From: Spirosoma sp.
GTDB lineage: Bacteria > Bacteroidota > Bacteroidia > Cytophagales > Spirosomataceae
Reading direction: 5' to 3'
Assembly (NCBI RefSeq): GCF_026391055.1
Contig: NZ_JAPLET010000025.1
Coordinates: 124,001 to 188,000 of the forward strand
Length of the DNA: 64,000 bases
The stretch's first letter is position 1; each line of letters starts with the position of its first letter. This document shows, piece after piece, positions 23,783-32,636 of the stretch. Both the position numbers and the translations under genes were made by a program. Below the pieces are notes generated by a model, which was not told the DNA's origin, made no database searches, and saw nothing but the letters and a program-made list of their open reading frames with translations.

Positions 23783-25992
23783 TATTTCACAGCTGTTTCC
23801 ATTTTCTTAATATCCGTTCCCAGGCGTTGCAGGTAGGCGATGAGGGCTACGATTTCGCGGTCGGGTTGCACCTTGATGCCGTCCTTTGCCAGTTGGCTGC
23901 TGATGTCGCCCGCCTGTTTTTGCAGGTCGTCCTGCGCGTACCGGATAGTCACGTCTTCGTAGGGCACACCCACTTGTTTGAGGGCTTTCAGCTTGGCTTC
24001 GGTGTGAGACACGTCCAGTTTTTGCTCCAGCAACCAAGGGTACGGCGGCATAATGGAGCCGGGCGACATAGAGGCCGGATCGCGCATGTGGTGGTAGTGC
24101 CAGGAGTTCGGGTACTTACCCCCTTCGCGGTGAAGGTCGGGACCGGTACGCTTGCTGCCCCACAGGAACGGGTGATCATAGACAAACTCACCCGCTTTGG
24201 AGTACTCGCCGTAGCGTTCGGTTTCGGAACGGAACGGCCGGATCATCTGGCTGTGGCAACCTACGCAGCCTTCGCGGATGTAGAGGTCGCGGCCTTCTAC
24301 TTCGAGAGCGGTGTAAGGTTGGACGGCGGCAATAGTAGGCACGTTGCTCTTCACCATGAATGTGGGTACCATTTCGACCAGACCACCAATCAGGATAACC
24401 ACCAGTGACGCTACCAGCAGCGGGAACGGCTTGCGCTCCAGCCAGCGGTGCCAGAAGGTATCGCTGCCTTCGGGTTTGTACGCTACGGGCAGGGCCGGTG
24501 CTTCGGCCGGTTCATTAGCCGTCAGCGTACCAACCGCCATTGTCTTGAACAGGTTGTAACCCATCAGGATAGCGCCTACTAGGTAAAGCGATCCACCAAT
24601 GGCCCGCATGCGGTGCATGGGCAGCAGTTGCAGCGTCGTTTCGAGGAAGTTGCCGTAGCGGAGGGTACTTTCGGGTGTAAACTCTTTCCACATCATACCC
24701 TGCGTGAAGCCCGAAATGTACATCGGCACCGCGTAGAACAGGATACCCAGCGTACCGAGCCAGAAGTGAACATTCAGCAGTTTCTTCGAGTGCAGCGGAG
24801 TATGGTACATGCGTGGTATGAGCCAGTACAGCATAGCGAAGGTCAGGAAGCCGTTCCAGCCCAGAGCCCCTACGTGAACGTGCGCTACGATCCAGTCGGT
24901 AAAGTGGGCTATGCCGTTCACATTTTTAAGCGATAGTAGCGGCCCTTCAAAGGTAGCCATACCGTAGGCGGTCAGGCCCACGACCATGAATTTCAGGATG
25001 GCATCTTCGCGAACCTTATCCCAGGCACCCCGCAGGGTCAGCAGTCCGTTGATCATACCACCCCAAGATGGCGCAATGAGCATAATGGAGAAAACAACGC
25101 CCAGTGACTGCGCCCAGTCGGGCAGGGAGCTATACAGCAAGTGGTGAGGACCCGCCCAGATGTACAGGAATATCAGCGCCCAGAAGTGAAGAATCGACAG
25201 ACGGTACGAATACACGGGCCGGTTCGCCATTTTAGGCAGGAAATAGTACATCATGCCCAGATAGGGCGTGGTCAGGAAGAAAGCAACGGCATTGTGGCCG
25301 TACCACCACTGCACCAGCGCATCCTGAACACCCGCGTACATCGAGTAGCTTTTCAGGAAACTAACGGGCATTTCCATTGAGTTAACAATGTGCAGCACAG
25401 CAACCGTTACGAACGTAGCTATGTAAAACCAGATGGCCACGTACAGGTGACGCTCCCGCCGTTTCACAATCGTACCGAACATGTTGATACCGAAAACGAC
25501 CCAGATCAGCGTAATGGCAATGTCGATGGGCCATTCGAGTTCAGCGTATTCTTTAGAGGTCGTCAAACCCAGCGGCAGGGTAGCCACCGCCGACAAAATA
25601 ATCAGCTGCCAGCCCCAGAAGTGAATTTTGCTGAGCAGGTCCGAAAACATCCGGGCTTTACAGAGCCGCTGCAACGAATAATAGACCCCCATAAAAATGG
25701 CGTTGCCTACAAATGCGAAAATAACGGCATTGGTGTGCAGTGGACGTATCCGCCCGAAGGTGGTGTACTGATTGCCCAGGTTAGCGGCTGGTGCAAAGAG
25801 CTGGCTAGCCACAAGTACCCCAACGAGCATACCGATGATCCCCCAGATGATGGAGGCCACAGCGAAATTGCGCACGATGGTATTATCGTAGGCAAATCGT
25901 TCAGTGACGGGGCGCTGGCCCGGTGGTGGCTGCCCGACGGCGGACCTATCGGGAGAAATAACTTGAAGTGGTTGATTGGTTGTAACGTTCAT
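23782..25992 (-). CDS. ccoNO: cbb3 oxidase fused subunits CcoN-CcoO
   Basis: This 736-residue protein fuses the catalytic haem-copper subunit to the mono-haem subunit. The CcoN part (about 1-500) shows twelve hydrophobic segments and ligand histidines in RPLHTNAVIFAFVGN, WWYGHNAVAFFLTTP, GPHHLLYSSLPDW and VAHVHVGALGWNG. The CcoO part begins near residue 525 with a membrane helix and carries CVGCHSQMIRPFRSETERYGEYS near residue 575. The fusion is common in Bacteroidota. The complex reduces oxygen at low concentration and pumps protons. ccoS lies 18 bp upstream. Confidence 0.97.
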   Translation of the reverse strand: MNVTTNQPLQVISPDRSAVGQPPPGQRPVTERFAYDNTIVRNFAVASIIWGIIGMLVGVLVASQLFAPAANLGNQYTTFGRIRPLHTNAVIFAFVGNAIFMGVYYSLQRLCKARMFSDLLSKIHFWGWQLIILSAVATLPLGLTTSKEYAELEWPIDIAITLIWVVFGINMFGTIVKRRERHLYVAIWFYIATFVTVAVLHIVNSMEMPVSFLKSYSMYAGVQDALVQWWYGHNAVAFFLTTPYLGMMYYFLPKMANRPVYSYRLSILHFWALIFLYIWAGPHHLLYSSLPDWAQSLGVVFSIMLIAPSWGGMINGLLTLRGAWDKVREDAILKFMVVGLTAYGMATFEGPLLSLKNVNGIAHFTDWIVAHVHVGALGWNGFLTFAMLYWLIPRMYHTPLHSKKLLNVHFWLGTLGILFYAVPMYISGFTQGMMWKEFTPESTLRYGNFLETTLQLLPMHRMRAIGGSLYLVGAILMGYNLFKTMAVGTLTANEPAEAPALPVAYKPEGSDTFWHRWLERKPFPLLVASLVVILIGGLVEMVPTFMVKSNVPTIAAVQPYTALEVEGRDLYIREGCVGCHSQMIRPFRSETERYGEYSKAGEFVYDHPFLWGSKRTGPDLHREGGKYPNSWHYHHMRDPASMSPGSIMPPYPWLLEQKLDVSHTEAKLKALKQVGVPYEDVTIRYAQDDLQKQAGDISSQLAKDGIKVQPDREIVALIAYLQRLGTDIKKMETAVK

Positions 25993-26010
25993 ACGGCAGT
26001 AGCGGATTTT

Positions 26011-26217
26011 TTAGGCTGTCCGACTTAGCGGTTTAGTTGTCAGTGGCGTCTGGGACAGTGTTGCGGGTTCGTCCGGCAGCTCATCGTCGAGCAGCATTCG
26101 GAGCGAAGGCGTGTACAGGTCGTCCTGCTGGCCGGTTCGCATCGACCAGATGAACGCACCCAGAAACCCCAGTGCCATTAACAGACTAATTCCGATCATG
26201 AAGAAGATAATAGACAT
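26011..26217 (-). CDS. ccoS: cbb3 oxidase maturation protein CcoS
   Basis: This 68-residue protein begins MSIIFFMIGISLLMALGFLGAFIWSMRTGQQDDLYTP, the typical single-helix CcoS layout with the GQxDD motif. The start at 26217 gives the family N-terminus; in-frame starts at 26223 or 26241 are possible. CcoS is needed for cofactor insertion into the oxidase. It is the first gene of the operon, below a cluster of FNR-like boxes. Confidence 0.9.
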   Translation of the reverse strand: MSIIFFMIGISLLMALGFLGAFIWSMRTGQQDDLYTPSLRMLLDDELPDEPATLSQTPLTTKPLSRTA

Positions 26218-26569
26218 ACCCATTCGCGTTTGACTTCCCAAAAGTGCGGGTCATTCGATCAGTTTTCGATGAGTTTGGTCAGGCTTGGAATTGATAAAAT
26301 TCAGGTAGCCAGGCGGGTTGATTCTTATCAGAACGCTACCTGATGCACGTCAGTTTTTGACTCAAAAAAACCAATCAGTTTTGCGGAATCAAGGCATTTC
26401 CGATACGCCAAGTCTCCCTCTCCTGGGCAAGGATCATCCTGCCCCATTCAAAACCAGGCCGAGAATGTATCCGTATCGAAGTCTTGAAACTCTCTATTAA
26501 CTACAGCTTCTTATGGACTGGCGTCCGCCTTGCGCACCACCGGTTTCTGAGGCCACATGACTTCCCACA
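26218..26569. other. divergent control region between the cco operon and the desaturase
   Basis: About 350 bp without a gene. The half near ccoS holds three FNR-like boxes (26291-26353). The half near the desaturase shows no motif I recognise. Confidence 0.6.
26291..26353. promoter_or_regulatory. cluster of three FNR-like boxes before the cco operon
   Basis: TTGATAAAATTCAG (26291-26304, one mismatch), TTGATTCTTATCAG (26318-26331, perfect) and CTGATGCACGTCAG (26340-26353, one mismatch). The last two have centres exactly 22 bp apart, the first two 27 bp. The nearest is about 75 bp from the ccoS start. Confidence 0.75.
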
Positions 26570-27319
26570 ATGATCATTATTGCTTTTTTTCTGACGCACT
26601 GGTATCTGTCGGTACTGATGCAAACGTTTTTTCTCCACCGCTATGCCGCTCACCAGATGTTCACCATGAGCCCCGGCTGGGAAAAGTTTTTTTACGTGCT
26701 CACCTTTATCGGACAGGGGTCGTCGTTTTTAAGTCCCCGCGCCTATGGTATCATGCACCGGCTCCACCACGCCCACGCCGATACGGAATCTGACCCCCAC
26801 TCGCCCGAGTATTCCAATAACCTGTTCGACATGATGTGGAAAACCCGGACGTTTTATAACGACATCCTGAATAACCGCGATACGATTCCGGCGAAGTTCA
26901 AAAAGGGAGTGCCTAACTGGCAATTTATGGAATGGCTCGGCGACCGCTGGCCCGTACGACTGGCCTGGGGTACGGCCTATACGCTGTTCTATATTCAGTT
27001 TGCGCCATCCCCCTGGTTCTTTCTGCTATTACCAGTGCATTTCCTCATGGGACCAGTACACGGGGCCATTATCAACTGGTACGCACACCGGTACGGCTAC
27101 ACGAATTTTAAACTGAACGATACGGCTAAAAACCTGCTGCCGTTCGATTTCCTGATGATGGGCGAATCGTACCACAACAATCACCACAAGTACGGCGGAC
27201 GGCCAAACTTTGGTGGTTTCCGCTGGCACGAGTTCGACCCCGCTTACCCGCTTATTCTGCTGCTCAACAAAATAGGCGTACTCAAACTCCGGCTCGGCCG
27301 CGACGAAGCGTATATGTAG
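26570..27319 (+). CDS. acyl-CoA/fatty acid desaturase
   Basis: This 249-residue membrane enzyme has the three histidine boxes of front-end/delta-9 type desaturases: HRYAAH near residue 23, HRLHHAH near 63 and HNNHH near 203. About four hydrophobic segments are visible. It needs oxygen to introduce a double bond, so control together with the divergent high-affinity oxidase operon would make sense. The in-frame start at 26570 is the only good one. A hairpin follows at 27336. Confidence 0.9.
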   Translation: MIIIAFFLTHWYLSVLMQTFFLHRYAAHQMFTMSPGWEKFFYVLTFIGQGSSFLSPRAYGIMHRLHHAHADTESDPHSPEYSNNLFDMMWKTRTFYNDILNNRDTIPAKFKKGVPNWQFMEWLGDRWPVRLAWGTAYTLFYIQFAPSPWFFLLLPVHFLMGPVHGAIINWYAHRYGYTNFKLNDTAKNLLPFDFLMMGESYHNNHHKYGGRPNFGGFRWHEFDPAYPLILLLNKIGVLKLRLGRDEAYM

Positions 27320-27335
27320 GGCGGTTATGATAAAT

Positions 27336-27374
27336 GCGTCTAAATACTCAAAGTTGACCTTGGTATTTAGACGC
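27336..27374. terminator. 12-bp hairpin after the desaturase gene
   Basis: GCGTCTAAATAC (27336-27347) pairs perfectly with GTATTTAGACGC (27363-27374). It starts 17 bp after the desaturase stop. Confidence 0.6.
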
Positions 27375-27428
27375 CTTTACTAGTACAGGCAAGCATAATT
27401 ATTGGTTGCCTCAACGAATACTGACCAT

Positions 27429-27646
27429 TCACATCGATAGAGCTTTTATGCTTTCTTCGCCAAACTGGCTGACCACGCGAACGGCTACCTTCTTTCCTTT
27501 TTTGTAATCTATTGGATGCGATGTAGTGTCATAAAGCCGATCAAACGCGTCGTCGCCAATGTCAATTCCCAGCTTTTTTCGGCCTGCTTTTTTGTGTTCT
27601 GTACAACCAGACTGGAAAGGCCTTTACGCCACTTGGCAACATCTTC
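27429..27646 (-). pseudogene. frameshifted C-terminal remnant of an unidentified gene
   Basis: Reading the minus strand, one frame gives EDVAKWRKGLSSLVVQNTKK and then, after a run of six A near 27580, the next frame gives KLGIDIGDDAFDRLYDTTSH followed by PIDYKKGKKVAVRVVSQFGE to a TGA at 27429-27431. Joined, they look like about 72 residues of a real protein C-terminus broken by a one-base change in the A run. The final segment reminds me of the tails of DNA methyltransferases or restriction subunits, but I cannot confirm this. GC content here matches the host rather than the following AT-rich gene. Confidence 0.5.
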
Positions 27647-27723
27647 TCATGACTATAAACAAAAAAATTTTTTCTACAGCCACCCTCCGTTTCTTTTTAA
27701 ATTTACTTATAAATAACAGCATT

Positions 27724-29442
27724 TTATACTTCATTATCCAGGCCTTTCTTTTCGTTTATGTATTCTAACATATCTTTTACCTGTTCACTGTGCCTTGAAA
27801 GAAAATCATCAATTCTTTTTATTTCTTTACTTGTACCGGGGGCACCAAAAAAATCCTTTGATAAATAGTCTTTTTTTTGTTCAAGCAATATTCTTTCCTG
27901 TTCCATAAATAACAGTGCACTATCTGTATTTAACTCTGTCATCTCCCACAACCAGTAAATAATTTTGAAAAACTGAAGTTCAAAATCATCTCTATTTAAA
28001 AATTCAGCCGGGGCAGTATTAATGTTATTACTTTCAACAACCACTCCTTGTTCAATAAAAGTAAATACGCGCACTTTTTCTATATTTCTATGATTTTTAT
28101 ACTGGCCTAACTGGCTTATCAAATAGCCCTTCTCAAGATATATATTAGGCTTAGACATCCATTTATTTTTTCCAATTTTTATATCCGCTGTTTGAATAAC
28201 ACAACCTATGTGCGATGTTTTAAGTTTGTAATATACGGTCTCTTGAATATTATCACCAACACCAACTTTAACAACTTCGGGTTTTATTTTTAAACCATGT
28301 TTATTATATCTGAATTTATTTGTTAACATCGTAGCTAGCGTTTCCATATATTGATTGGCAACATTATCATTCCAGGCTCCCACAATGAATAACTTTATAA
28401 AACTTTCTTTATGAAATGATTCTTCATGAAATTTTGATGTATATCGTTTAAACTCGTCTTTTACCCGCTGTTTCCATATGTCAATATTAGTAAGCGAGTA
28501 ATGGTATTTCTCAAGAAGTCTTTCTGCCTTATTAAAATAAGATACTAAATGTGGTTCAACTATGGTTATCTTTTCTTCTTTTGTGACGCACACATCATTC
28601 AAATACAACGTTAGATCATGATTCCAAAAATACCGAAAGTGGCTTAAAGCACTATAATAATGTCGTTGATTAAGTTCTTTATGTATTTTCTCCTGCTCTG
28701 TATCAGGCAACTGTTTTACTTTGCCTATACGCATAGCATTTATTCTAACTATAGGCGAAATAAGAGATAGTTTATTTGAGTTCGCTTTTTGCTTCGCAAA
28801 CAAATAAGAATCTAAAAAAATTGTATTATTTATTTGCAGAAAACAACACAATCCATTTACAGGCGTAAATTTAACGGCAATCTTATTTTTATTAGTATTA
28901 TTTTCTATATCTATCTCTTTATTAAAGATAGAATCATTTTTAGCTGCAAGCAGGTTTGACAACGATTGCTTCAGACTTGAATAAGTTTTAGAGCTTTTTA
29001 CATCACTATATTTTACTATTTTTGGCCCTATTGTTGTGCAAACAAAATCTTCTTTATTGATAACACAGGAGACGCTATTCCCTTCGCTGTTGGCTTCTTC
29101 TGCCTGAATTAAATCATAGTAAAAATCTGAATACGGATAAGCAAACAGCAGTTTTATATGCACCGCAATATTTTTATCATTTAGTTTAGTAATTAAGTTA
29201 TCTCGATTACTAATTAAAAGATTAAATGCCTCGTAAGCTGGATTTTTATCTTCAGCATTCCCACCTCCCAAGAGAGTCATAGCAGATAATCCACTAAACT
29301 TGATGGTAACAACAGGGTTTTTATCATTTTTATCTGTAAGAGCATTATCAGATAACTGGTCAAACGATAGTAAATCAGCAACAAATTGAAGGTATTTATC
29401 GTCATGCCGATCGTTATACAGATAGAAATCTCCGTTTTCCAT
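27724..29442 (-). CDS. predicted sensor/TIR-like nucleotide-binding protein, candidate defence gene
   Basis: This 572-residue soluble protein is much more AT-rich than its neighbours. Residues about 345-500 resemble TIR-like nucleotide-binding domains (PF10137 type). FIVGAWNDNVANQYMETLATML opens the fold, then KVGVGDNIQETVYYKLKTSHIGCVIQTAD, KPNIYLEKGYLISQLGQ with Glu436 at the position of the catalytic Glu, and RVFTFIEQGVVVES. The N-terminal half has FSGLSAMTLLGG, NIAVHIKLLFAYPYSD and NNTIFLDSYLFAKQ, like sensor domains related to phospholipase D found in bacterial defence and regulatory proteins. I infer an effector that acts on NAD or a nucleotide signal. No nucleotide cyclase or other partner gene is next to it. 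Domain calls are by eye. Confidence 0.55.
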   Translation of the reverse strand: MENGDFYLYNDRHDDKYLQFVADLLSFDQLSDNALTDKNDKNPVVTIKFSGLSAMTLLGGGNAEDKNPAYEAFNLLISNRDNLITKLNDKNIAVHIKLLFAYPYSDFYYDLIQAEEANSEGNSVSCVINKEDFVCTTIGPKIVKYSDVKSSKTYSSLKQSLSNLLAAKNDSIFNKEIDIENNTNKNKIAVKFTPVNGLCCFLQINNTIFLDSYLFAKQKANSNKLSLISPIVRINAMRIGKVKQLPDTEQEKIHKELNQRHYYSALSHFRYFWNHDLTLYLNDVCVTKEEKITIVEPHLVSYFNKAERLLEKYHYSLTNIDIWKQRVKDEFKRYTSKFHEESFHKESFIKLFIVGAWNDNVANQYMETLATMLTNKFRYNKHGLKIKPEVVKVGVGDNIQETVYYKLKTSHIGCVIQTADIKIGKNKWMSKPNIYLEKGYLISQLGQYKNHRNIEKVRVFTFIEQGVVVESNNINTAPAEFLNRDDFELQFFKIIYWLWEMTELNTDSALLFMEQERILLEQKKDYLSKDFFGAPGTSKEIKRIDDFLSRHSEQVKDMLEYINEKKGLDNEV

Positions 29443-29475
29443 ATTATTAAATTAGGGTTTCTTCATTTACAACTT

Positions 29476-29515
29476 AATAGATTCATTCAACCTCTATAGT
29501 GGTCATGAATCTATT
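29476..29515. promoter_or_regulatory. 11-bp inverted repeat upstream of the TIR-like gene
   Basis: AATAGATTCAT (29476-29486) and ATGAATCTATT (29505-29515) are exact complements, 18 nt apart, starting 34 bp before the ATG at 29442. There is no T run, so an operator is more likely than a terminator. The remaining AT-rich sequence to 29691 shows nothing else. Confidence 0.45.
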
Positions 29516-29691
29516 GTCACTTAGTAGAAGCAAAAAAATCATTTTGTATCCACACAAACCTTTAACATGGGCAAAAATCTTGCCTATCATTTAAATCAAC
29601 GACCATTATTTATGGAAATATTCCAAATAATGTAGCAAAAGAAATCTCAAGTATTCCCGACAACTTTTACACTCTATTTATATCATTTTAC

Positions 29692-31101
29692 TTACCCTAC
29701 CGCCACACTCCGGCGCATGGGCTGTAATTTCCAATAGGTAAGCGAACGCCAAAGCCACTCGAACGGGCCAAACAGAAAATACTGTAACCAGATGGGCGAC
29801 AGGATCAACTGAAAAAGCCACACCCCAGCCACCACGTAATACAATTCATGGAAAGCCATCTTTCCGTAATAGCCCAGGCCATAGCCATGGAATACGAGCG
29901 TACAGATAATGGACTGCATCAGGTAATTGGTGAAGGCCATTTGCCCCACCGCCGTCAGCGCCCGCATGAGCCAGGGCAACAGTTGCGACCGATACACTAA
30001 CAGCAGCAGACTCGCATGACCGAGCGCCAGCAGGACCCGCCGTATGTCGTACACCTGAAAGGGGATAGTTCGGTAATTGTCGACGATCTGCCCCGCATGT
30101 TGTGCCCAGTCGACCTGTGCCTTCGTGTAAAACCAACTGATCGGCAAGCCCAGCCCATAGCCGATGAGCAGCGTGACAACGTAGGTGGAAGTTGGTAGTT
30201 TATTGGCAAAAAAGCCCCAGCCCAGCAGGGCCATCCCGATGAACATCATCAGTAGCATGTCCCAACTGCCGTAATAGGTATAGAACGTTTCAGACGAGCT
30301 GTTTTCCGGCAGTAAATGCATAAAGACGGTGCCATAGCCGGAGCGCATTTCGGTTAGTTCTTTCGCATCTTTTTTGGGGTCCGGCTTAAAACCCTTCTCA
30401 AACTTTTCCCACGCTCCTTTGGCTTCTTTCTGCTTGTCTGTCAGCTTTTTGTGCGCTTTCTCCTGCTTTACCGCTTCCAGATACCCCGCCCTATTTTCAC
30501 GTAACTCACTGTACCACAATTCAGTACGAATTGAATTCAGCCCCATGCACAGAACGGCCAGGGCGATCAGCCAGCCCGCTTTTGCCCGGCGGAAAGGGTA
30601 CAGAATCATCCCGCAAAGGCCATAAAAGAACAGGATGTCGCCACGCCAGAGAAACACATACGCATTGATGACTCCGAACAAAACCAGCCATAACAGCCGC
30701 CGGTAGTAATATTCGGCCACGGTTGGACCGTTGATCTGTTCGCGTTTATTCTGAGTAAAGAGCACCATACCGGCCCCGAACAGCATCGAAAACAGGCCGC
30801 GCATTGTTCCTTCGAAGCCTAGACTTACAACAATGAACGCATATAAGTCAGGCCCGGCCGGACTGTTCATCAATCGGTTAAAACCCGACGGCAGGAGACC
30901 GAACCCCGGAATATTCATCATCAGAATACCCAGCAACGCCAGGCCACGAATTAAGTCGATTGTTTCGATACGGGCGGCTTTGTCCACCGGTTGGGGCGCG
31001 GCCGACGGCTGAACAGTAGCCTGATCGTTGGCAGGCAGATTCAGCGTCAATCCCGGTATAGCGGTGTCGGCGTTTATGGGTAAGATCGGGTTGGTTTCCA
31101 T
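29692..31101 (-). CDS. DUF418 family membrane protein
   Basis: This 469-residue protein has about nine membrane helices. An N-terminal cytoplasmic tail leads to RIETIDLIRGLALLGILMMNIPGFG, the DUF418/heparan N-acetyltransferase-like opening. The C-terminal DUF418 part includes RALTAVGQMAFTNYLMQSIIC and FGPFEWLWRSLTYWK. A charged Lys/Glu-rich loop (about 205-240, KKLTDKQKEAKGAWEKFEKG) interrupts the membrane region. It is a tandem duplicate of the next gene upstream, 23 bp away. Function is unknown; transport or acyl transfer has been suggested for the superfamily. Confidence 0.9.
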   Translation of the reverse strand: METNPILPINADTAIPGLTLNLPANDQATVQPSAAPQPVDKAARIETIDLIRGLALLGILMMNIPGFGLLPSGFNRLMNSPAGPDLYAFIVVSLGFEGTMRGLFSMLFGAGMVLFTQNKREQINGPTVAEYYYRRLLWLVLFGVINAYVFLWRGDILFFYGLCGMILYPFRRAKAGWLIALAVLCMGLNSIRTELWYSELRENRAGYLEAVKQEKAHKKLTDKQKEAKGAWEKFEKGFKPDPKKDAKELTEMRSGYGTVFMHLLPENSSSETFYTYYGSWDMLLMMFIGMALLGWGFFANKLPTSTYVVTLLIGYGLGLPISWFYTKAQVDWAQHAGQIVDNYRTIPFQVYDIRRVLLALGHASLLLLVYRSQLLPWLMRALTAVGQMAFTNYLMQSIICTLVFHGYGLGYYGKMAFHELYYVVAGVWLFQLILSPIWLQYFLFGPFEWLWRSLTYWKLQPMRRSVAVG

Positions 31102-31124
31102 CGAATGAGCTGACTAGAGGTGGG

Positions 31125-32504
31125 TCAGGAGAAAACTGGGGTGATTTGCGGAGTTTTTTCGGCCAATCGCATGGGTTGCCGCCTGCCGTAGATTAAAGAA
31201 CGCCAGAGCCATTCGAGCGGACCGAACCGAAAGGTTCTCAGCCAGATAAGACTAAAAACAAGCTGAAGCAACCAAACCTCCGCGACCACCATGTACAGCT
31301 GATAGAGCTTTAGGTCGCCAAAATAACCCAGGCCATAGCCGTAGAAAAACAGGGTACAGAGCACCGTCTGCATCAGGTAATTGGTAAAAGCCATCTGCCC
31401 CACAGCACCCAACGCCTTCCATAACCACATACCAACCCCGGCCCGGTACGCCAACAGCACCAGACTGGCCCAGCCAATGGCAGAGAACGCCCGCTCGAAC
31501 GGCATCAGCACACCGGCAACCGGCAGGCTGGCATCGCTGATATATGTTGCGAAATCGACAATTTCGAGTTCATAGGCAGGCAGCGAAAGCCAGGCCATTG
31601 CCTGACCAATTAGGAGCCCACCGAGAGCCAGAACGATGTACTGCCGGGTAGTAAGCTGATTAGACAGAACTCGCCATTTGAACAGAGCCATACCCAGCAA
31701 CATCATGGAAAGGATGTCCCAGATACCTACCTGATAGAAAAACGGGGCCTCCATCCGCTTGATTTTGGGCAATTGATGGTTCCAGACGGTGGTGTAGTCG
31801 GAGCGCATAGCCAGCACGTCGGCTTTATCGGCTTTGCTGTCGTACTGGTGTTCTTTTACCAGCCCCTCCCAGGCCGACTTCGCTTCTTTCTGTTCGTCGG
31901 TGAGCTTTACTTTTTTATTCTTTTTTTCGAGGGCCGCTACCGGCTGAAATTTTTCGTATTTCTGCTTCTGTTCGGCAAACTGCCAGTAAGCTTTCCCACT
32001 GTAAATCAATCCCGCCACAACGGCGCAAACAAGCAACGCCCTGGGCGATAACCGGATGAAAGGAAACAGGAAAATTCCCACGATGCCATAGTGAAAAAGG
32101 ATGTCGTAGTGCCACAGTAAACCCCAGGCATTGACAAGTCCAAAAACGATGAGCCATAGTTGACGCCGGATGAATAGTTCGGGGGCCTCCATCCCCGACC
32201 CACTACGGGTTTTATTCAGAAAGAGGATAATACCAGCCCCAAACAGCATGGAGAACAGGGCACGCATCTTGTGCTCGAACAGGCCATGTACCAGCGTCAG
32301 TAGCCAGTAATTACCCCCATGCGGGTTTCGGATGAGTTGAGTCAGGCTGGCTTCGGTAAGCCCAAAGACCTGTATATTCATTAACAGGATACCGAGCAAG
32401 GCAACACCCCGCAGTATATCGAGTGTTGGGATGCGTTCAGGCTGCAAAACCGGGTGAGTGGCCGGATCAGACTCAACGAACTGGTGTGCACGTAAGACTT
32501 CCAT
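31125..32504 (-). CDS. DUF418 family membrane protein (tandem paralogue)
   Basis: This 459-residue protein has the same layout as its neighbour: IPTLDILRGVALLGILLMNIQVFGL at the start, a charged loop with KKVKLTDEQKEAKSAWEGL in the middle, and KALGAVGQMAFTNYLMQTVLC with FGPLEWLWRSLIYG at the end. The shared loop shows it was present before the duplication. The two genes form an operon transcribed toward the AT-rich insertion. Confidence 0.9.
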   Translation of the reverse strand: MEVLRAHQFVESDPATHPVLQPERIPTLDILRGVALLGILLMNIQVFGLTEASLTQLIRNPHGGNYWLLTLVHGLFEHKMRALFSMLFGAGIILFLNKTRSGSGMEAPELFIRRQLWLIVFGLVNAWGLLWHYDILFHYGIVGIFLFPFIRLSPRALLVCAVVAGLIYSGKAYWQFAEQKQKYEKFQPVAALEKKNKKVKLTDEQKEAKSAWEGLVKEHQYDSKADKADVLAMRSDYTTVWNHQLPKIKRMEAPFFYQVGIWDILSMMLLGMALFKWRVLSNQLTTRQYIVLALGGLLIGQAMAWLSLPAYELEIVDFATYISDASLPVAGVLMPFERAFSAIGWASLVLLAYRAGVGMWLWKALGAVGQMAFTNYLMQTVLCTLFFYGYGLGYFGDLKLYQLYMVVAEVWLLQLVFSLIWLRTFRFGPLEWLWRSLIYGRRQPMRLAEKTPQITPVFS

Positions 32505-32636
32505 TAAGCGTGTAAGAGTAAAGAGGATATGCTATAGCCACTTGATTATCAAACCAATATGACAACTTTACCCTTATTTTTACGCAACACTTTATTAAAC
32601 GGCGGCAAACCCGGTAGCCTTCTGCTTACAGCCCGG

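Larger units (their letters stand above)
27320..27723. other. intergenic stretch at the edge of an AT-rich insertion
   Basis: About 400 bp: a hairpin right after the desaturase gene, a frameshifted gene remnant (27429-27646) on the minus strand, then AT-rich sequence with A and T runs leading to the 572-residue gene. Base composition changes sharply near 27,650. Confidence 0.6.

Noticed and set aside
27724..29442. CBASS or similar multi-gene defence system
   Set aside because: No cyclase, E1/E2/JAB or other accessory gene adjoins the TIR-like gene; the neighbours are metabolic or membrane proteins.
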